DNA from: HK1 sp965220535
Lineage (GTDB): Bacteria > Pseudomonadota > Gammaproteobacteria > HK1
Reading direction: 5' to 3'
NCBI GenBank assembly: GCA_965220535.1
Contig: OZ244833.1
Span: 434,001-498,000, forward strand
Length of the DNA stretch: 64,000 nucleotides
Both the position numbers and the translations under genes were made by a program. Below the pieces are notes generated by a model that was not told the DNA's origin, made no database searches, and saw only the letters and a program-made list of their open reading frames with translations. Below are positions 1 to 8,661 of this stretch, in pieces (position 1 is the stretch's first letter; every line of letters begins with the position of its first letter).

Positions 1-268
1 CCGAATCCAACGCCCGGCCGACGCTCTCTTTGCAGGTGACATCCATCTCCACCGGATGGGCGTCCGCGCCGGTGTCGCGAATCATCTGCGCCAGCGATTC
101 GAGCCGATCGATGCGCCGCGCCGCCAACGCCACGCTCGCCCCGCGGGCCGCGAGGGTCTGCGCAAAATGCCGACCGAGGCCGCTCGAAGCCCCGGTAACC
201 AAGGCGATGCGTCCGTGCAGATCGAATGGATCGAACTGCGGATCCGGCTCCTGCGCTTGCGTTTTCAT
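1..268 (-). CDS. Short-chain dehydrogenase/reductase, N-terminal part only (runs off the window)
   Basis: About 89 N-terminal residues are present, starting at an ATG at 268-266 and running off the left edge. The translation contains an SDR cofactor site, LVTGASSGLGRHF, which matches the TGxxxGxG Rossmann motif, followed by the second strand and an AARR motif that suggests NADP preference. Because the catalytic Tyr-x3-Lys segment lies outside the window, the substrate cannot be assigned. About 180 bp separate its start from the stop of the downstream minus-strand nuclease gene. Confidence 0.85.
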   Translation of the reverse strand, partial: MKTQAQEPDPQFDPFDLHGRIALVTGASSGLGRHFAQTLAARGASVALAARRIDRLESLAQMIRDTGADAHPVEMDVTCKESVGRALDS

Positions 269-448
269 ATCGCTTGGAAACCCTCCCGAAGCGGCGCTCG
301 ATACTGCATCTCGGCGATGGCTCGGGGCAACGAACCCCGTAGACGGGACGACGGCTTCGTCGCCCCTCGATCCTCTTCACCCTTCCTCGAAGCCCTTTTC
401 GAACCCCGGCGCTCAAACGGTCTTCATGGCGCTCGGGAGAAGTTTGAA

Positions 449-1531
449 CTATTTCCCCGATTTACGCCGATTATCGTCCTTGCAGAGCATCTGGCAATTC
501 GCGATATCGGTCTTGCCCCCTTCATGCCAAGGGGTGATGTGATCGGCCTCCATCTCATCGGGTTCGAAAGAGCCGCCGCATAGGGGACAAACGCCTTTTT
601 GCCTCTCGTAAGCGCTGCGCTTTTGGCTCGGCGAGAAAGCGCGGATATTCAAATACTTCTCCTTGCGCGTCAGCACATAAGCATAGATACCTTTTTTGTC
701 GGTGACATCGTCGTCCATCATCAACTCGGCGATTTTCTCTTCGAGCACCGGCGGTTCGAGTTTTTCATCCCTGAACTTTGCATGCAAAACACCCCAATCC
801 ACCCCCTTCATCTCCTTTCTATACTTGGGAAAGACGATTTTGACCCAGTCGATCACGCTTCGAAAATAAAGCCAAAGGGCGTTGGCGTTCGCTTCGCGCT
901 GATGCCTTGCCATATAGTCCTCGATCTCGCCTTCGCTCGCCCAACGGATCGCCGTTTCAAGATAGTCCTGACGAATGGCGGATCCGCTCATATAAGCGCT
1001 GCCGATGCCCTGAGCGGGACAGTTCTGCTTGCTGAAATGACTCTTGGCACTGGAAACCCAAGGTCCGTGGTAGACGGCGTTGCGCAACTCTTGATCCATC
1101 AGTTTTTCACCGGCGATATTGATGGTCTTGAACCATTCGAGTTTCTCGCTATCGGTACCGCTGCATTGATAAATCGTCAACTGGTAATCGAGGATCTTCT
1201 CTTGGGCATCGTTTTGCCGGTTATGGAAATAAAGCCCGTCGACGGAAAAAGCGCCTTTGACATATCGACAGATGGAGATGGTACGCTGCTGCCCGTCGAT
1301 CACCTCGAAACCCTCATCCGAGCGTACCGCCCAATACATGACATTCAAGGGAAAACCCTTGAGAATCGTATCGATCACCGCATCGCGCTGTTTATCCTTG
1401 TAAATGAACTCGCGCTGATAAGGCGGACGAATATCCAGCGCACCGCCATAGCCGACAACGCCTTCGTCGCCTCTGTCCACATAGCCTTCGACCAGCGAAC
1501 GTACGGTGATTTCTTTGAATTCGATGTTCAT
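449..1531 (-). CDS. DUF262 (GmrSD-N-like) protein with C-terminal HNH nuclease domain
   Basis: 360 aa. The N-terminal half carries DUF262 hallmarks: a PPYQREFIYKDKQRD segment near residues 37-51 and the DGQQRT motif near residue 80, shared with GmrSD and related antiphage enzymes that use NTPs. The last 50 residues are a zinc-type HNH domain: C315-x2-C318, D330-H331, N345, C350 and N354 (Asn where the last His of HNH is often found). The start lies 3 bp after the stop of the methyltransferase gene, so the two are probably translationally coupled. By architecture it is a nuclease partner of a modification system. Whether it cuts unmodified or modified DNA cannot be told from sequence. Confidence 0.88.
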   Translation of the reverse strand: MNIEFKEITVRSLVEGYVDRGDEGVVGYGGALDIRPPYQREFIYKDKQRDAVIDTILKGFPLNVMYWAVRSDEGFEVIDGQQRTISICRYVKGAFSVDGLYFHNRQNDAQEKILDYQLTIYQCSGTDSEKLEWFKTINIAGEKLMDQELRNAVYHGPWVSSAKSHFSKQNCPAQGIGSAYMSGSAIRQDYLETAIRWASEGEIEDYMARHQREANANALWLYFRSVIDWVKIVFPKYRKEMKGVDWGVLHAKFRDEKLEPPVLEEKIAELMMDDDVTDKKGIYAYVLTRKEKYLNIRAFSPSQKRSAYERQKGVCPLCGGSFEPDEMEADHITPWHEGGKTDIANCQMLCKDDNRRKSGK

Positions 1532-1534
1532 GAT

Positions 1535-2566
1535 TCAAGACCCCTTTTTCCTGATCAGAATTCGGGCGTAGATTTGCTCTCCATTGACAAGGCCCTGACC
1601 CAAGCTTCCGGTCCAGCCGGGGCGTATGTACTCGGGAATCTTTCCCCACATGATGTCTCGGTCCAAGCCGACGATTTCGAACTGATCCGGGTTGTATTTT
1701 TCCAAGAAGGTGATCGGGACTCCCATCACGCCCTTGTAGTCCATCGGGATATTTTTCACTTTTTCCACCTCGATCGCGTCGTAGTTGTCGTATGGCGGAT
1801 AGTCCTTGGAGTTGTACTTTCGATAGAGGATGATCTCCTCGTGTCGTTTGGCATGGTCGAGGTTCGTATACCAACAGGTATTGCCCATCGAGGTGTATTT
1901 CTTGCCGTCCTCGCCGATGATGGTTTTTTTCGGATAATCGTCGGGGACGGCGTATTGTCGGGCACCGGAATTACACCCTAGCCAGATTCGGTTTTCTTTG
2001 ATGAAGGGCCAGATTTCCTTGTATTTCAGAGCATTCAAATTTCCCAAGATCAAGAATCGCTTGTTGTATTCCATCAGTTGCGCGATATATTCTCTGAAAA
2101 GAGAAAAAGGGGGGTTGGTAACGACAATATCGGCCTGCTGCAACAACTCGATGCTTTCGGGGCTCCTGAAATCGCCGTCGCCTTCGAAATGCTTCACGCC
2201 GATTTCCTCGACGTCGGGGATTTTGTTATCGTTGCGATCGCCTTCGTATTCGAGATAGATAGCCTTCTGCGAATCGTGGCTGCTGAAAAGATCCGGGGAG
2301 CGGTTTTTATAGCAGGAAGTGATGAGTTTTTTCAGGCCCAAAGGCTCGAATCGATAGGAGAAATAGGTGAAAAAAGCGCTGATGCGGGGATCGTCGCAGT
2401 TGCAATAAACGACTTTGTCTGCGAAATGCGATTCATAATGGCGAAGTTCCTTTTCGACATCGGTGAGCTGAGTATAGAACTCGTCTTTCTTGGCATTCCT
2501 TGCGGCGTTGAGGCTTCGGTTTGCCCTTGTCTTGCGATCTGGGGGGGGGGGGGGGGTAGATTTCAT
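1535..2566 (-). CDS. EcoRI-family adenine-specific DNA methyltransferase, poly-C tract at codons 4-9
   Basis: 343 aa, full length for the M.EcoRI family. Recognisable family segments are KKDEFYTQ (residues 26-33), VVYCNCDDPR (52-61), GDGDFRS (129-135) and the catalytic NPPF motif at 151-154, followed by SLFREY; the C-terminus YARILIRKK also matches. The family makes N6-methyladenine in a GAATTC-type site, but the exact target here is inferred only. A SD-like GAGGA lies about 9 bp before the ATG. Codons 4-9 lie in a 16-base C run that encodes five prolines. Gaining one C moves translation to a stop about 75 codons on; losing one leads to a stop after about 45 codons. I found no in-frame ATG downstream of the tract before the catalytic motif. 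As given, the gene is in the ON frame. Confidence 0.93.
   Translation of the reverse strand: MKSTPPPPPDRKTRANRSLNAARNAKKDEFYTQLTDVEKELRHYESHFADKVVYCNCDDPRISAFFTYFSYRFEPLGLKKLITSCYKNRSPDLFSSHDSQKAIYLEYEGDRNDNKIPDVEEIGVKHFEGDGDFRSPESIELLQQADIVVTNPPFSLFREYIAQLMEYNKRFLILGNLNALKYKEIWPFIKENRIWLGCNSGARQYAVPDDYPKKTIIGEDGKKYTSMGNTCWYTNLDHAKRHEEIILYRKYNSKDYPPYDNYDAIEVEKVKNIPMDYKGVMGVPITFLEKYNPDQFEIVGLDRDIMWGKIPEYIRPGWTGSLGQGLVNGEQIYARILIRKKGS
2541..2556. repeat. 16-bp G homopolymer (C16 on the coding strand) inside the methyltransferase ORF
   Basis: Sixteen consecutive G on the plus strand, eight bases inside the methyltransferase coding sequence. It is the longest homopolymer I saw in the window. Placement directly after a start codon is the arrangement known for slipped-strand phase variation of mod genes. 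Its exact length in one assembly is uncertain. Confidence 0.9.
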
Positions 2567-2778
2567 TGGAAGATATCCTCTTTTTTGGGAAATGTCAGTA
2601 TGCTCCTTAAGACCGAGGAGTCAAGCGACAATCCACCCTTCGGCCGCGTAGCCGAAAGATGCTTATCACCGAGCCGAGGGGTATCGGAATCGGCGCTTTC
2701 GGTGAAGGCGCTGTTTTCGCAAAGAGCCGAGTTTTTTCGAGTCTTTCGAACAAGAAAACTCGCCAAGGAGAGACGACT

Positions 2779-3219
2779 TTGAATTCGACCGGTCCTCGAA
2801 TCCGGCATCGATATCTTCGGCGAATCGGGTTCTTTGTGGTCGCCGGGATCGCGATTGCCTTCCAATGGTCGCCTTTGGGCGCGCTGACCGACGAGCGACT
2901 GCTCGATTTGCACCGATATCTGATGGGATGGTGGTGGCCGGAGATCGCAAGCGGCCTCCCGCCGCTAGGAGAGATGCGCCCGCTCCCCGGCAGCATCTCG
3001 ATCTGCCTTGTGATTATCGGAGCCCTGACTTGGTGGGAATCGAAAGAATCGAGGTGGGCCATCGCCTCGTCGGCGGTGGCCCTTGTCGCTTTGGGCGCGA
3101 TCTTCGTGATGATGCGACCGGCGGGAACGCTGGTGCCGGTCGCCGGCATCGGGTTCGCGATCCTCGCCGGGAGTTTCGGGCGCTTGGCCTTCGAGGCACT
3201 GATCGGCGACAGGAACTGA
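2779..3219 (+). CDS. Small four-helix membrane protein of unknown function
   Basis: 146 aa if translation starts at the TTG at 2779, which has an AGGAG Shine-Dalgarno at 2766-2770 with 8 bp spacing. An ATG at 2659 would add 40 residues of non-membrane, low-complexity sequence without a clear ribosome site, so I prefer the TTG. After a basic N-terminus (RIRHRYLRR) there are four hydrophobic stretches: about residues 14-32, 65-82, 90-108 and 115-132. The basic N-terminus suggests it stays in the cytoplasm. I do not recognise a family. It is divergent from the methyltransferase cassette and convergent with the VOC gene. Confidence 0.6.
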   Translation: MNSTGPRIRHRYLRRIGFFVVAGIAIAFQWSPLGALTDERLLDLHRYLMGWWWPEIASGLPPLGEMRPLPGSISICLVIIGALTWWESKESRWAIASSAVALVALGAIFVMMRPAGTLVPVAGIGFAILAGSFGRLAFEALIGDRN

Positions 3220-3261
3220 GCCGTCGCCGACTGCTGCGCGGGTCTTGGCAAGCCCCCTTTC

Positions 3262-4065
3262 CTACCAGTGATTCATACGCATCAACATGGATACGGCATT
3301 CTCGGTATCGGCGATCACCGCGATACGGCCGACTTTGATATCGATGGGACCCTTACACACCCGGCCGCCGAGGGCTTTGACCTTGGCCATCGCGGCATCG
3401 AGATCGTCGACCCCGAAGTACACCGCCCAATGGGGTGGAGTGTCGCTCCAATCGTAAGATTCGTCTCCGCCCTCGCCGATCTTGATGAGCCCGGCCACCG
3501 GCATGCCGCCGACCTCGAAACGGGTATAGGGCATTGAGGCGTTCTGGTCCTTGACGATATCGACTCCCAACACCGAGCGGTAGAAGTCGCAGGCATCGTC
3601 CGGATCGCCGGTGGCGAGCTCGAACCAGGAAAGCGCTCCCGGTCGCTGCATCGCATGGGCGCCGTGATGGGTCAGGGCCGTCCATAGGCAAAGGGTCGCC
3701 CCTTGCCGATCTTGAACGACGGACATCCGCCCGATATCCATCACCGGGAAGGGATCGGCCAGCACCCTTCCTCCTTCTTTGCGCACCCGATCGGTGGTCG
3801 CATCGAGATCGTCCACGGTGATATAGACCTTCCAGTGGGGCGGGACATCGTTCCCTTTGCAAAGAGCGCCCCCGCAGATCATCTGCCCTTTGTGCATCAA
3901 ACAAAGATAATCATCGGGATCGTCGGGGCCCACGGCATCGAACTCCCAGCCGAAAAGCGCAGGATAAAAAGCCTTGAAGGCCGTCAGGTCGCGGGCGGAA
4001 AACTCGGCCCAGGAAGGAGCGCCGGAGGGGTAGCGCATCACAGCGGGATCGGAGGATTCGGGCAT
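3262..4065 (-). CDS. Two-domain VOC (glyoxalase/bleomycin-resistance fold) protein
   Basis: 267 aa with two tandem VOC domains, about residues 14-130 and 140-265. Both have the typical opening (PSWAEFSARD and LSWFELATGD), the FYPALFGW and FYRSVLG helices, and the PPHWKVYITVDDLD / PPHWAVYFGVDDLDAA strand and helix. The duplicated form resembles the CFP30B/hydroxylase-like VOC group that occurs in many bacteria, but the substrate is unknown. It stands alone, with a 500-bp gap to the polyol operon upstream on the other strand. Confidence 0.9.
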   Translation of the reverse strand: MPESSDPAVMRYPSGAPSWAEFSARDLTAFKAFYPALFGWEFDAVGPDDPDDYLCLMHKGQMICGGALCKGNDVPPHWKVYITVDDLDATTDRVRKEGGRVLADPFPVMDIGRMSVVQDRQGATLCLWTALTHHGAHAMQRPGALSWFELATGDPDDACDFYRSVLGVDIVKDQNASMPYTRFEVGGMPVAGLIKIGEGGDESYDWSDTPPHWAVYFGVDDLDAAMAKVKALGGRVCKGPIDIKVGRIAVIADTENAVSMLMRMNHW

Positions 4066-4432
4066 CGGGGATTTCTCCTTGTGCGTGAAAACTCAGGTGT
4101 GAAAACGATGCGGCGATCAGGGTTGTCGAACAAGCGCCTATCAAAGGGCATGACGAAACCGGCGATGGTTGCAAAGCGGCCGTCCGGTGCGTCGTAAGGT
4201 CGGTCCGGCCTATCCGATATCGAGTTTTCGAACCCTCGGGCGGGGGGTGAAAAAGCCGCTTTCTCGGCCCGAAAAAATATCGATCATACGACAACGCCCC
4301 GGCACCGAGGGGAAGACCGAAGGAATGAGAGAAGGATATTTTCGGATTCGAACGCCGATTCGGATACAAGTGGCGACAAGGCTTTTTCGAGCCCTCGTCG
4401 AGTCGATGCTTGCGTCCTCGTCATCCTCGTTT

Positions 4433-4461
4433 TTGCAAAAACCGTCGAGATCGGGTAAAAA
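4433..4461 (+). promoter_or_regulatory. Candidate sigma70-type promoter for the polyol transport operon
   Basis: The 4066-4583 gap has no convincing gene. Within it, TTGCAA (4433-4438) and TAAAAA (4456-4461) are separated by 17 bp in an AT-richer stretch, about 120 bp upstream of the binding-protein ATG. A good SD (AGAGGAAA, about 4569-4576) precedes that ATG at 4584. Only the consensus match supports this; I see no clear operator. Confidence 0.3.
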
Positions 4462-4583
4462 TATCGCCTGCAAGTTCGCAGACTTACTCTCTTCACCGTA
4501 TCGGTATCGTACTGGTATCGATTTCAAAACCGATATGGACTCTCAAGATTCGTCTTGAATAACAACCTAAGAGGAAACGGATT

Positions 4584-5894
4584 ATGCGATCCATTCGCAA
4601 CGGAATCAAAAGCCTGGCAATCGGCGCGGCTTGTATCGGCAGCGCGGCGATGGCCGGAGAGTTGACCATCGCCACGGTCAATAACGGTCACATGATCGAA
4701 ATGCAAAAACTGACCTCGCATTTCGAAAAAGCGAACCCCGGCATCACCGTCAACTGGGTCACCCTCGAAGAGGGGGTTCTGCGTCAACGCGTGACCACCG
4801 ATATCTCGACCAAGGGCGGTCAGTTCGACATCATGACCATCGGCATGTACGAGGCTCCCATCTGGGGCTCTCGCGGTTGGCTCGAAGCCCTCGAATTCGG
4901 CAGCGACTACGACGTCGACGATATCCTGCCCGCGATGCGCGGCGGATTGAGCCATGACGGGGTGCTCTATGCCGCCCCCTTCTACGGCGAAAGCTCGATG
5001 ATCATGTATCGCAAGGATCTTCTCGATGCCGCCGGAATGACGATGCCCGACAACCCCACTTGGGGGCACGTAGCGGATGCGGCGGCGGCCATGACCGACA
5101 AGGACGCCGGCGTTTACGGTATCTGCCTACGCGGCAAGCCGGGCTGGGGCGACAACGCGGCCTTCCTGACCACGATGGCCAATAGTTTCGGCGCCAAATG
5201 GTTCCATCAGGATTGGAAGCCGGCCCTCGACAGCCCGGCTTGGAATCATGCGATCAGTTTCTATGTCGATCTCCTCAACAACTACGGCCCTCCGGGATCG
5301 ACCGGCAACTCCTTCAACGAGATTCTGGCTTTGGTCAACGAAGGCAAATGCGGGATGTGGATCGACGCCACCATCGCCGCTTCTTTCGTGACCAATCCCG
5401 AGCAATCGAAGGTGGCCGACAAGATGGCCTTCGCTCAGGCGCCGGTCGCGGTCACCAACCGCGGTGCCAACTGGCTGTGGGCCTGGGCGTTGGCGATCCC
5501 CGCAGGCACCAAGCAAGCGGACGATGCGCGCAAGTTCATCGAGTGGGCGACCTCGAAGGAATATATCGAGCTGGTGGCTTCGGTGAACGGCTGGGGCGCG
5601 GTTCCGACCGGCACCCGATCCTCGACCTACGCCAATCCGAAATTCCGCGCCGCGGCGGTTTTCGCCGAGGCCGAACTCAAGGCGATCATGTCGGCGGATC
5701 CCTCGAATTCGACCCAAGATCCGACCCCCTATACCGGGGTGCAATTCGCCGCGATCCCCGAGTTCCAGGCGATCGGTATCGCCGTCGGTCAGCAATTCAC
5801 CGCCGCCTTGGCCGGTGATGTCTCGGTCAGCGAAGCCCTGGCGAACGCGCAGGCGGCCGCGGATCGCGAAATGCGCAAGGCGGGCTATTACTGA
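4584..5894 (+). CDS. smoE: Periplasmic polyol (sorbitol/mannitol)-binding protein of an ABC importer
   Basis: 436 aa, family 1 solute-binding protein. The first 24 residues form a signal peptide ending in AAMA, and the mature protein starts GELTIATVNNGHM, typical of the SmoE/MtlE branch. YEAPIWGSRGWLEAL, APFYGESSMIMYRKDLL and WAWALAIPAG are segments expected in polyol-binding members. It should capture sugar alcohols in the periplasm for the two downstream permeases. The assignment rests on these motifs and on the neighbouring sorbitol-dehydrogenase-like SDR. The ATPase is not in this operon; a matching one lies at 33.9 kb. Confidence 0.88.
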   Translation: MRSIRNGIKSLAIGAACIGSAAMAGELTIATVNNGHMIEMQKLTSHFEKANPGITVNWVTLEEGVLRQRVTTDISTKGGQFDIMTIGMYEAPIWGSRGWLEALEFGSDYDVDDILPAMRGGLSHDGVLYAAPFYGESSMIMYRKDLLDAAGMTMPDNPTWGHVADAAAAMTDKDAGVYGICLRGKPGWGDNAAFLTTMANSFGAKWFHQDWKPALDSPAWNHAISFYVDLLNNYGPPGSTGNSFNEILALVNEGKCGMWIDATIAASFVTNPEQSKVADKMAFAQAPVAVTNRGANWLWAWALAIPAGTKQADDARKFIEWATSKEYIELVASVNGWGAVPTGTRSSTYANPKFRAAAVFAEAELKAIMSADPSNSTQDPTPYTGVQFAAIPEFQAIGIAVGQQFTAALAGDVSVSEALANAQAAADREMRKAGYY

Positions 5895-5928
5895 TCGAAG
5901 CCGATGGGCTCGGTTTGTCGTTCATACC

Positions 5929-5966
5929 CTCACGGGGCGGCGGTCGTCGCACTGCCGCCCCGTGAG
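5929..5966 (+). terminator. Intercistronic hairpin after the binding-protein gene
   Basis: A perfect 13-bp stem (5929-5941 with 5954-5966) and a 12-nt loop lie 34 bp behind the binding-protein stop and 45 bp before the first permease. No strong T run follows. In many ABC operons such a hairpin protects the upstream mRNA and lets only part of transcription pass, so that binding protein exceeds permease; that role is inferred. Confidence 0.65.
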
Positions 5967-6010
5967 GTCGTCGTTCTTCTATCGATATCGCTATCGTTTC
6001 GCATCACGTC

Positions 6011-6871
6011 ATGAGCCGGACCTTAGCAAGGCTCTTGCAGGCCCCGAGCGTGATCCTGCTTCTGTTATGGATGCTCGTGCCGCTGGGCATGACGATCTAT
6101 TTTTCGACGATCCGCTACCAACTGCTCTACCCCGAGCGACAGGGCTTCGTCGGATGGTCGAATTACGAATTCTTTTTCACCGATCCCTCCTTTTGGCCCG
6201 CGATCTTCAATACCCTGACACTCGTCGGATCGGTGCTGGTCATCACCGTCGGGCTGGGCTTGGCGATCGCCTTGTTGATCGACCGCAGTTTCCCCGGGCG
6301 CGGCCTGCTGCGAGTGCTGTTGATCTCGCCTTTTTTCATCATGCCCACGGTGAATGCCTTGCTGTGGAAGAACATGATGCTGCATCCGATCTACGGGCTC
6401 TTCGCGGTCGTGGCCGGCTTTTTAGGATTGGAGCCCGTCGAGTGGCTAAAAGACGCACCTTTGTTCAGCGTCATCATGATCGTCAGTTGGCAATGGACAC
6501 CCTTTGCCATTTTGATCTTCATCACCTCGTTGCAAAATTTCGATCACGAGCAAAAAGAAGCGGCCTTGCTCGACGGCGCCGGATTCCGGGCGCGATTTTT
6601 TCATTTGATCCTGCCGCATCTGGCGCGACCCATCGCGGTCGTGATCATGATTCAAACGATCTTCCATCTTTCGATCTTCGCCGAGATTTTCGTGACCACC
6701 AGCGGCGGACCCGGGGTTCAATCCACCAACCTCGCCTTCTTGATCTTCGCCCAGGCGCTGCAAGGTTTCGATGTCGGGGTCGCCAGCGCCGGAGGGGTGC
6801 TCGCGATCGTCCTTGCCAATATCGTGGCGATTTTTCTGATCCGGCTGATCGGACGCAACTTGGCGGTATGA
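6011..6871 (+). CDS. smoF: Polyol ABC transporter permease, SmoF/MtlF type
   Basis: 286 aa MalF-type inner-membrane permease with about six membrane helices. The first helix (SVILLLLWMLVPLGMTIYFS) follows a short basic N-terminus. The cytoplasmic EAA loop reads EKEAALLDGAGFRARFFHLILP-like at roughly residues 186-205 and would dock onto the ATPase. The WSNYEFFFTDPSFWPAIFNT segment is typical of the sorbitol/mannitol permeases. It lies between the binding-protein gene and the second permease, 4 bp upstream of the latter. Confidence 0.9.
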   Translation: MSRTLARLLQAPSVILLLLWMLVPLGMTIYFSTIRYQLLYPERQGFVGWSNYEFFFTDPSFWPAIFNTLTLVGSVLVITVGLGLAIALLIDRSFPGRGLLRVLLISPFFIMPTVNALLWKNMMLHPIYGLFAVVAGFLGLEPVEWLKDAPLFSVIMIVSWQWTPFAILIFITSLQNFDHEQKEAALLDGAGFRARFFHLILPHLARPIAVVIMIQTIFHLSIFAEIFVTTSGGPGVQSTNLAFLIFAQALQGFDVGVASAGGVLAIVLANIVAIFLIRLIGRNLAV

Positions 6872-6875
6872 AGCG

Positions 6876-7706
6876 ATGACGGATCGGCAAAAACAGATTT
6901 TGCTTCATCGCTCGATCGTGGGGGTGGCTTGGATCATCGGGTTTTTGATGTTTTTTCCCATCCTGTGGATGATCCTGACCGCCTTCAAGACGGAGCAGCA
7001 AGCGATATCGACCCCGCCGCTGCTCTTTTTCGAACCCTCTTTCGATAACTTCTTGTTGATCCAAGAGCGTACCGACTATACGAAATATGCGTTGAACTCG
7101 ATCATCACCAGTTTCGGGGGGACGGTCTTGGCGATGATCATCGCCATTCCGGCGGCCTGTGCGATGGCTTTCAAACCCTCGCACCTGACGAAAGACGTTC
7201 TGCTGTGGATGCTGTCGACGAAGATGCTGCCGGCGGTCGGGGTGCTGATGCCGATCTATCTCATCTGCCAGAAGTTCGGTTTGCTCGATTCGAGGTTCGC
7301 CCTGATTTTCATCTATGCGATGATCAACTTGCCGATCATCATGATGATTCTGTTCAACTATTTCCGGGATATCCCGAGCGAGATCCTCGAAGCCTCGCGT
7401 ATGGACGGGGCTTCGACCTTCGCCGAAATCACCCAAGTGGTCATGCCCTTGGCTAGAGGCGGCATCGCTGCGACCGCGTTTTTATCGATCGTCCTTTGCT
7501 GGAACGAGGCTTTTTGGTCGATCGTCTTGACCTCCTCCGATGCCGGCACGCTGGTCGCTCTGGTCGCGTCTTTTTCGAGCCCCGAGGGTCTTTTTTGGGC
7601 CAAACTCTCGGCGGTTTCGACGCTGGCTTGCGCTCCGATCATGATCTTCGGCTGGTTCGTGCAAAAACAACTCGTGCAAGGAATGACTTTCGGGGCCGTG
7701 AAATGA
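6876..7706 (+). CDS. smoG: Polyol ABC transporter permease, SmoG/MtlG type
   Basis: 276 aa MalG-type permease with six predicted helices. The first is AWIIGFLMFFPILWMILTAF and the last is in the C-terminal ACAPIMIFGWFVQKQL region. The EAA loop is EILEASRMDGASTFAEI near residues 168-184. Its TGA overlaps the ATG of the following dehydrogenase (ATGA), showing translational coupling between transport and the first catabolic step. It should pair with the upstream permease as a heterodimer in the inner membrane. Confidence 0.9.
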   Translation: MTDRQKQILLHRSIVGVAWIIGFLMFFPILWMILTAFKTEQQAISTPPLLFFEPSFDNFLLIQERTDYTKYALNSIITSFGGTVLAMIIAIPAACAMAFKPSHLTKDVLLWMLSTKMLPAVGVLMPIYLICQKFGLLDSRFALIFIYAMINLPIIMMILFNYFRDIPSEILEASRMDGASTFAEITQVVMPLARGGIAATAFLSIVLCWNEAFWSIVLTSSDAGTLVALVASFSSPEGLFWAKLSAVSTLACAPIMIFGWFVQKQLVQGMTFGAVK

Positions 7707-8515
7707 ACCCTTCCGAGCCGATGGACTCCGTGAATCCCGCGCCCGTGAACTTGAGCGGCAAGACCTGCCTCGTCACCGGAGCCAAGGGCGGTATCGGGGC
7801 GGAAACGGTGCGGCATTTTCATGCCTTGGGAGCGAGGGTTTTAGCGACCGATCGGGATATCGAGTCGGGCCTCGATGCGAATCTCGAATCGAGCGCGGAT
7901 AACGCTATCGAATACCGGGCCTTCGATTTGGGCTCGGAAGACCAGATGAACGGGCTACACGAGTGGATCGCGCTCGAATCGCCCGATATCTTGTTCAACA
8001 ACGCCGCGATTTTCGATATGGGGTCGATTTTGGACGCCGGACTCGAGCAGTTCGATCGGCTCTTCGCGGTCAACGTGCGCGCGATGTATGCCCTGATGCA
8101 ATCCTGCGCAAAAAGGATGGTCGCCGACGGCAAGAGAGGATCGATCATCAACCTCGCCAGCCAAGCCGGCCATCGAGGCGAAGCGCTGGTGGCGCATTAT
8201 TGCGCGACCAAAGCCGCAGTGATCAGCTATACGCAATCGGCGGCGCTGGCCTTGGCGCCCTACGGGATTCGGGTCAACGCCATCTCGCCGGGGGTGATCG
8301 ACACCCCGATGTGGGAGGTGGTGGACGGGCTCTTCGCGAAATTCGAGGGCAAGGCGATCGGTCAGAAGAAACGCGAGGTCGGCGAGGCCGTTCCTTTGGG
8401 CTTTATGGGCTCGCCGAGCGATGTCGCCAAGGTCGCGGTCTTTCTCGCCGGAGATCAATCCTCGTATATGACGGCGCAAACCATCGGCGTCGATGGCGGG
8501 AATGTACTGAGGTAA
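7703..8515 (+). CDS. smoS: SDR polyol dehydrogenase, sorbitol dehydrogenase (SmoS)-like
   Basis: 270 aa from the ATG that overlaps the permease stop. The NAD-binding motif TGAKGGIG lies near residues 23-30, NNAA near 98 and the catalytic Tyr-x3-Lys is in HYCATKAAVISYTQSAALAL; PGVIDTPMW and the QTIGVDGGN C-terminus also match sorbitol/galactitol dehydrogenases such as SmoS of Rhodobacter. It probably oxidises D-sorbitol or a similar polyol to the ketose in the cytoplasm. Context supports this, because it is coupled to polyol permeases. Confidence 0.87.
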   Translation: MNPSEPMDSVNPAPVNLSGKTCLVTGAKGGIGAETVRHFHALGARVLATDRDIESGLDANLESSADNAIEYRAFDLGSEDQMNGLHEWIALESPDILFNNAAIFDMGSILDAGLEQFDRLFAVNVRAMYALMQSCAKRMVADGKRGSIINLASQAGHRGEALVAHYCATKAAVISYTQSAALALAPYGIRVNAISPGVIDTPMWEVVDGLFAKFEGKAIGQKKREVGEAVPLGFMGSPSDVAKVAVFLAGDQSSYMTAQTIGVDGGNVLR

Positions 8516-8661
8516 ACGAGTCTCGATTGCCTCGCGACCGCCATCGAACGAACGATTCCGAACTCCCGTGGATACAAACAAGGCATCATGTACCAAGAGC
8601 GCGACCAAGGGAGTCACATGGCTCCGCTCTCTTGGATTCGTTCACAAGTCACTTCGCAACG

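Noticed and set aside
599..1981. 460-codon plus-strand frame over the nuclease and methyltransferase genes
   Set aside because: The minus strand carries two well-conserved families with coupled starts and stops; the plus frame is a complement artefact.
2541..2556. Poly-G as a mere sequencing or assembly artefact
   Set aside because: Length may be wrong by a base or more, but the tract itself is real-looking and in frame with a full-length, conserved methyltransferase; I keep the exact count as uncertain.
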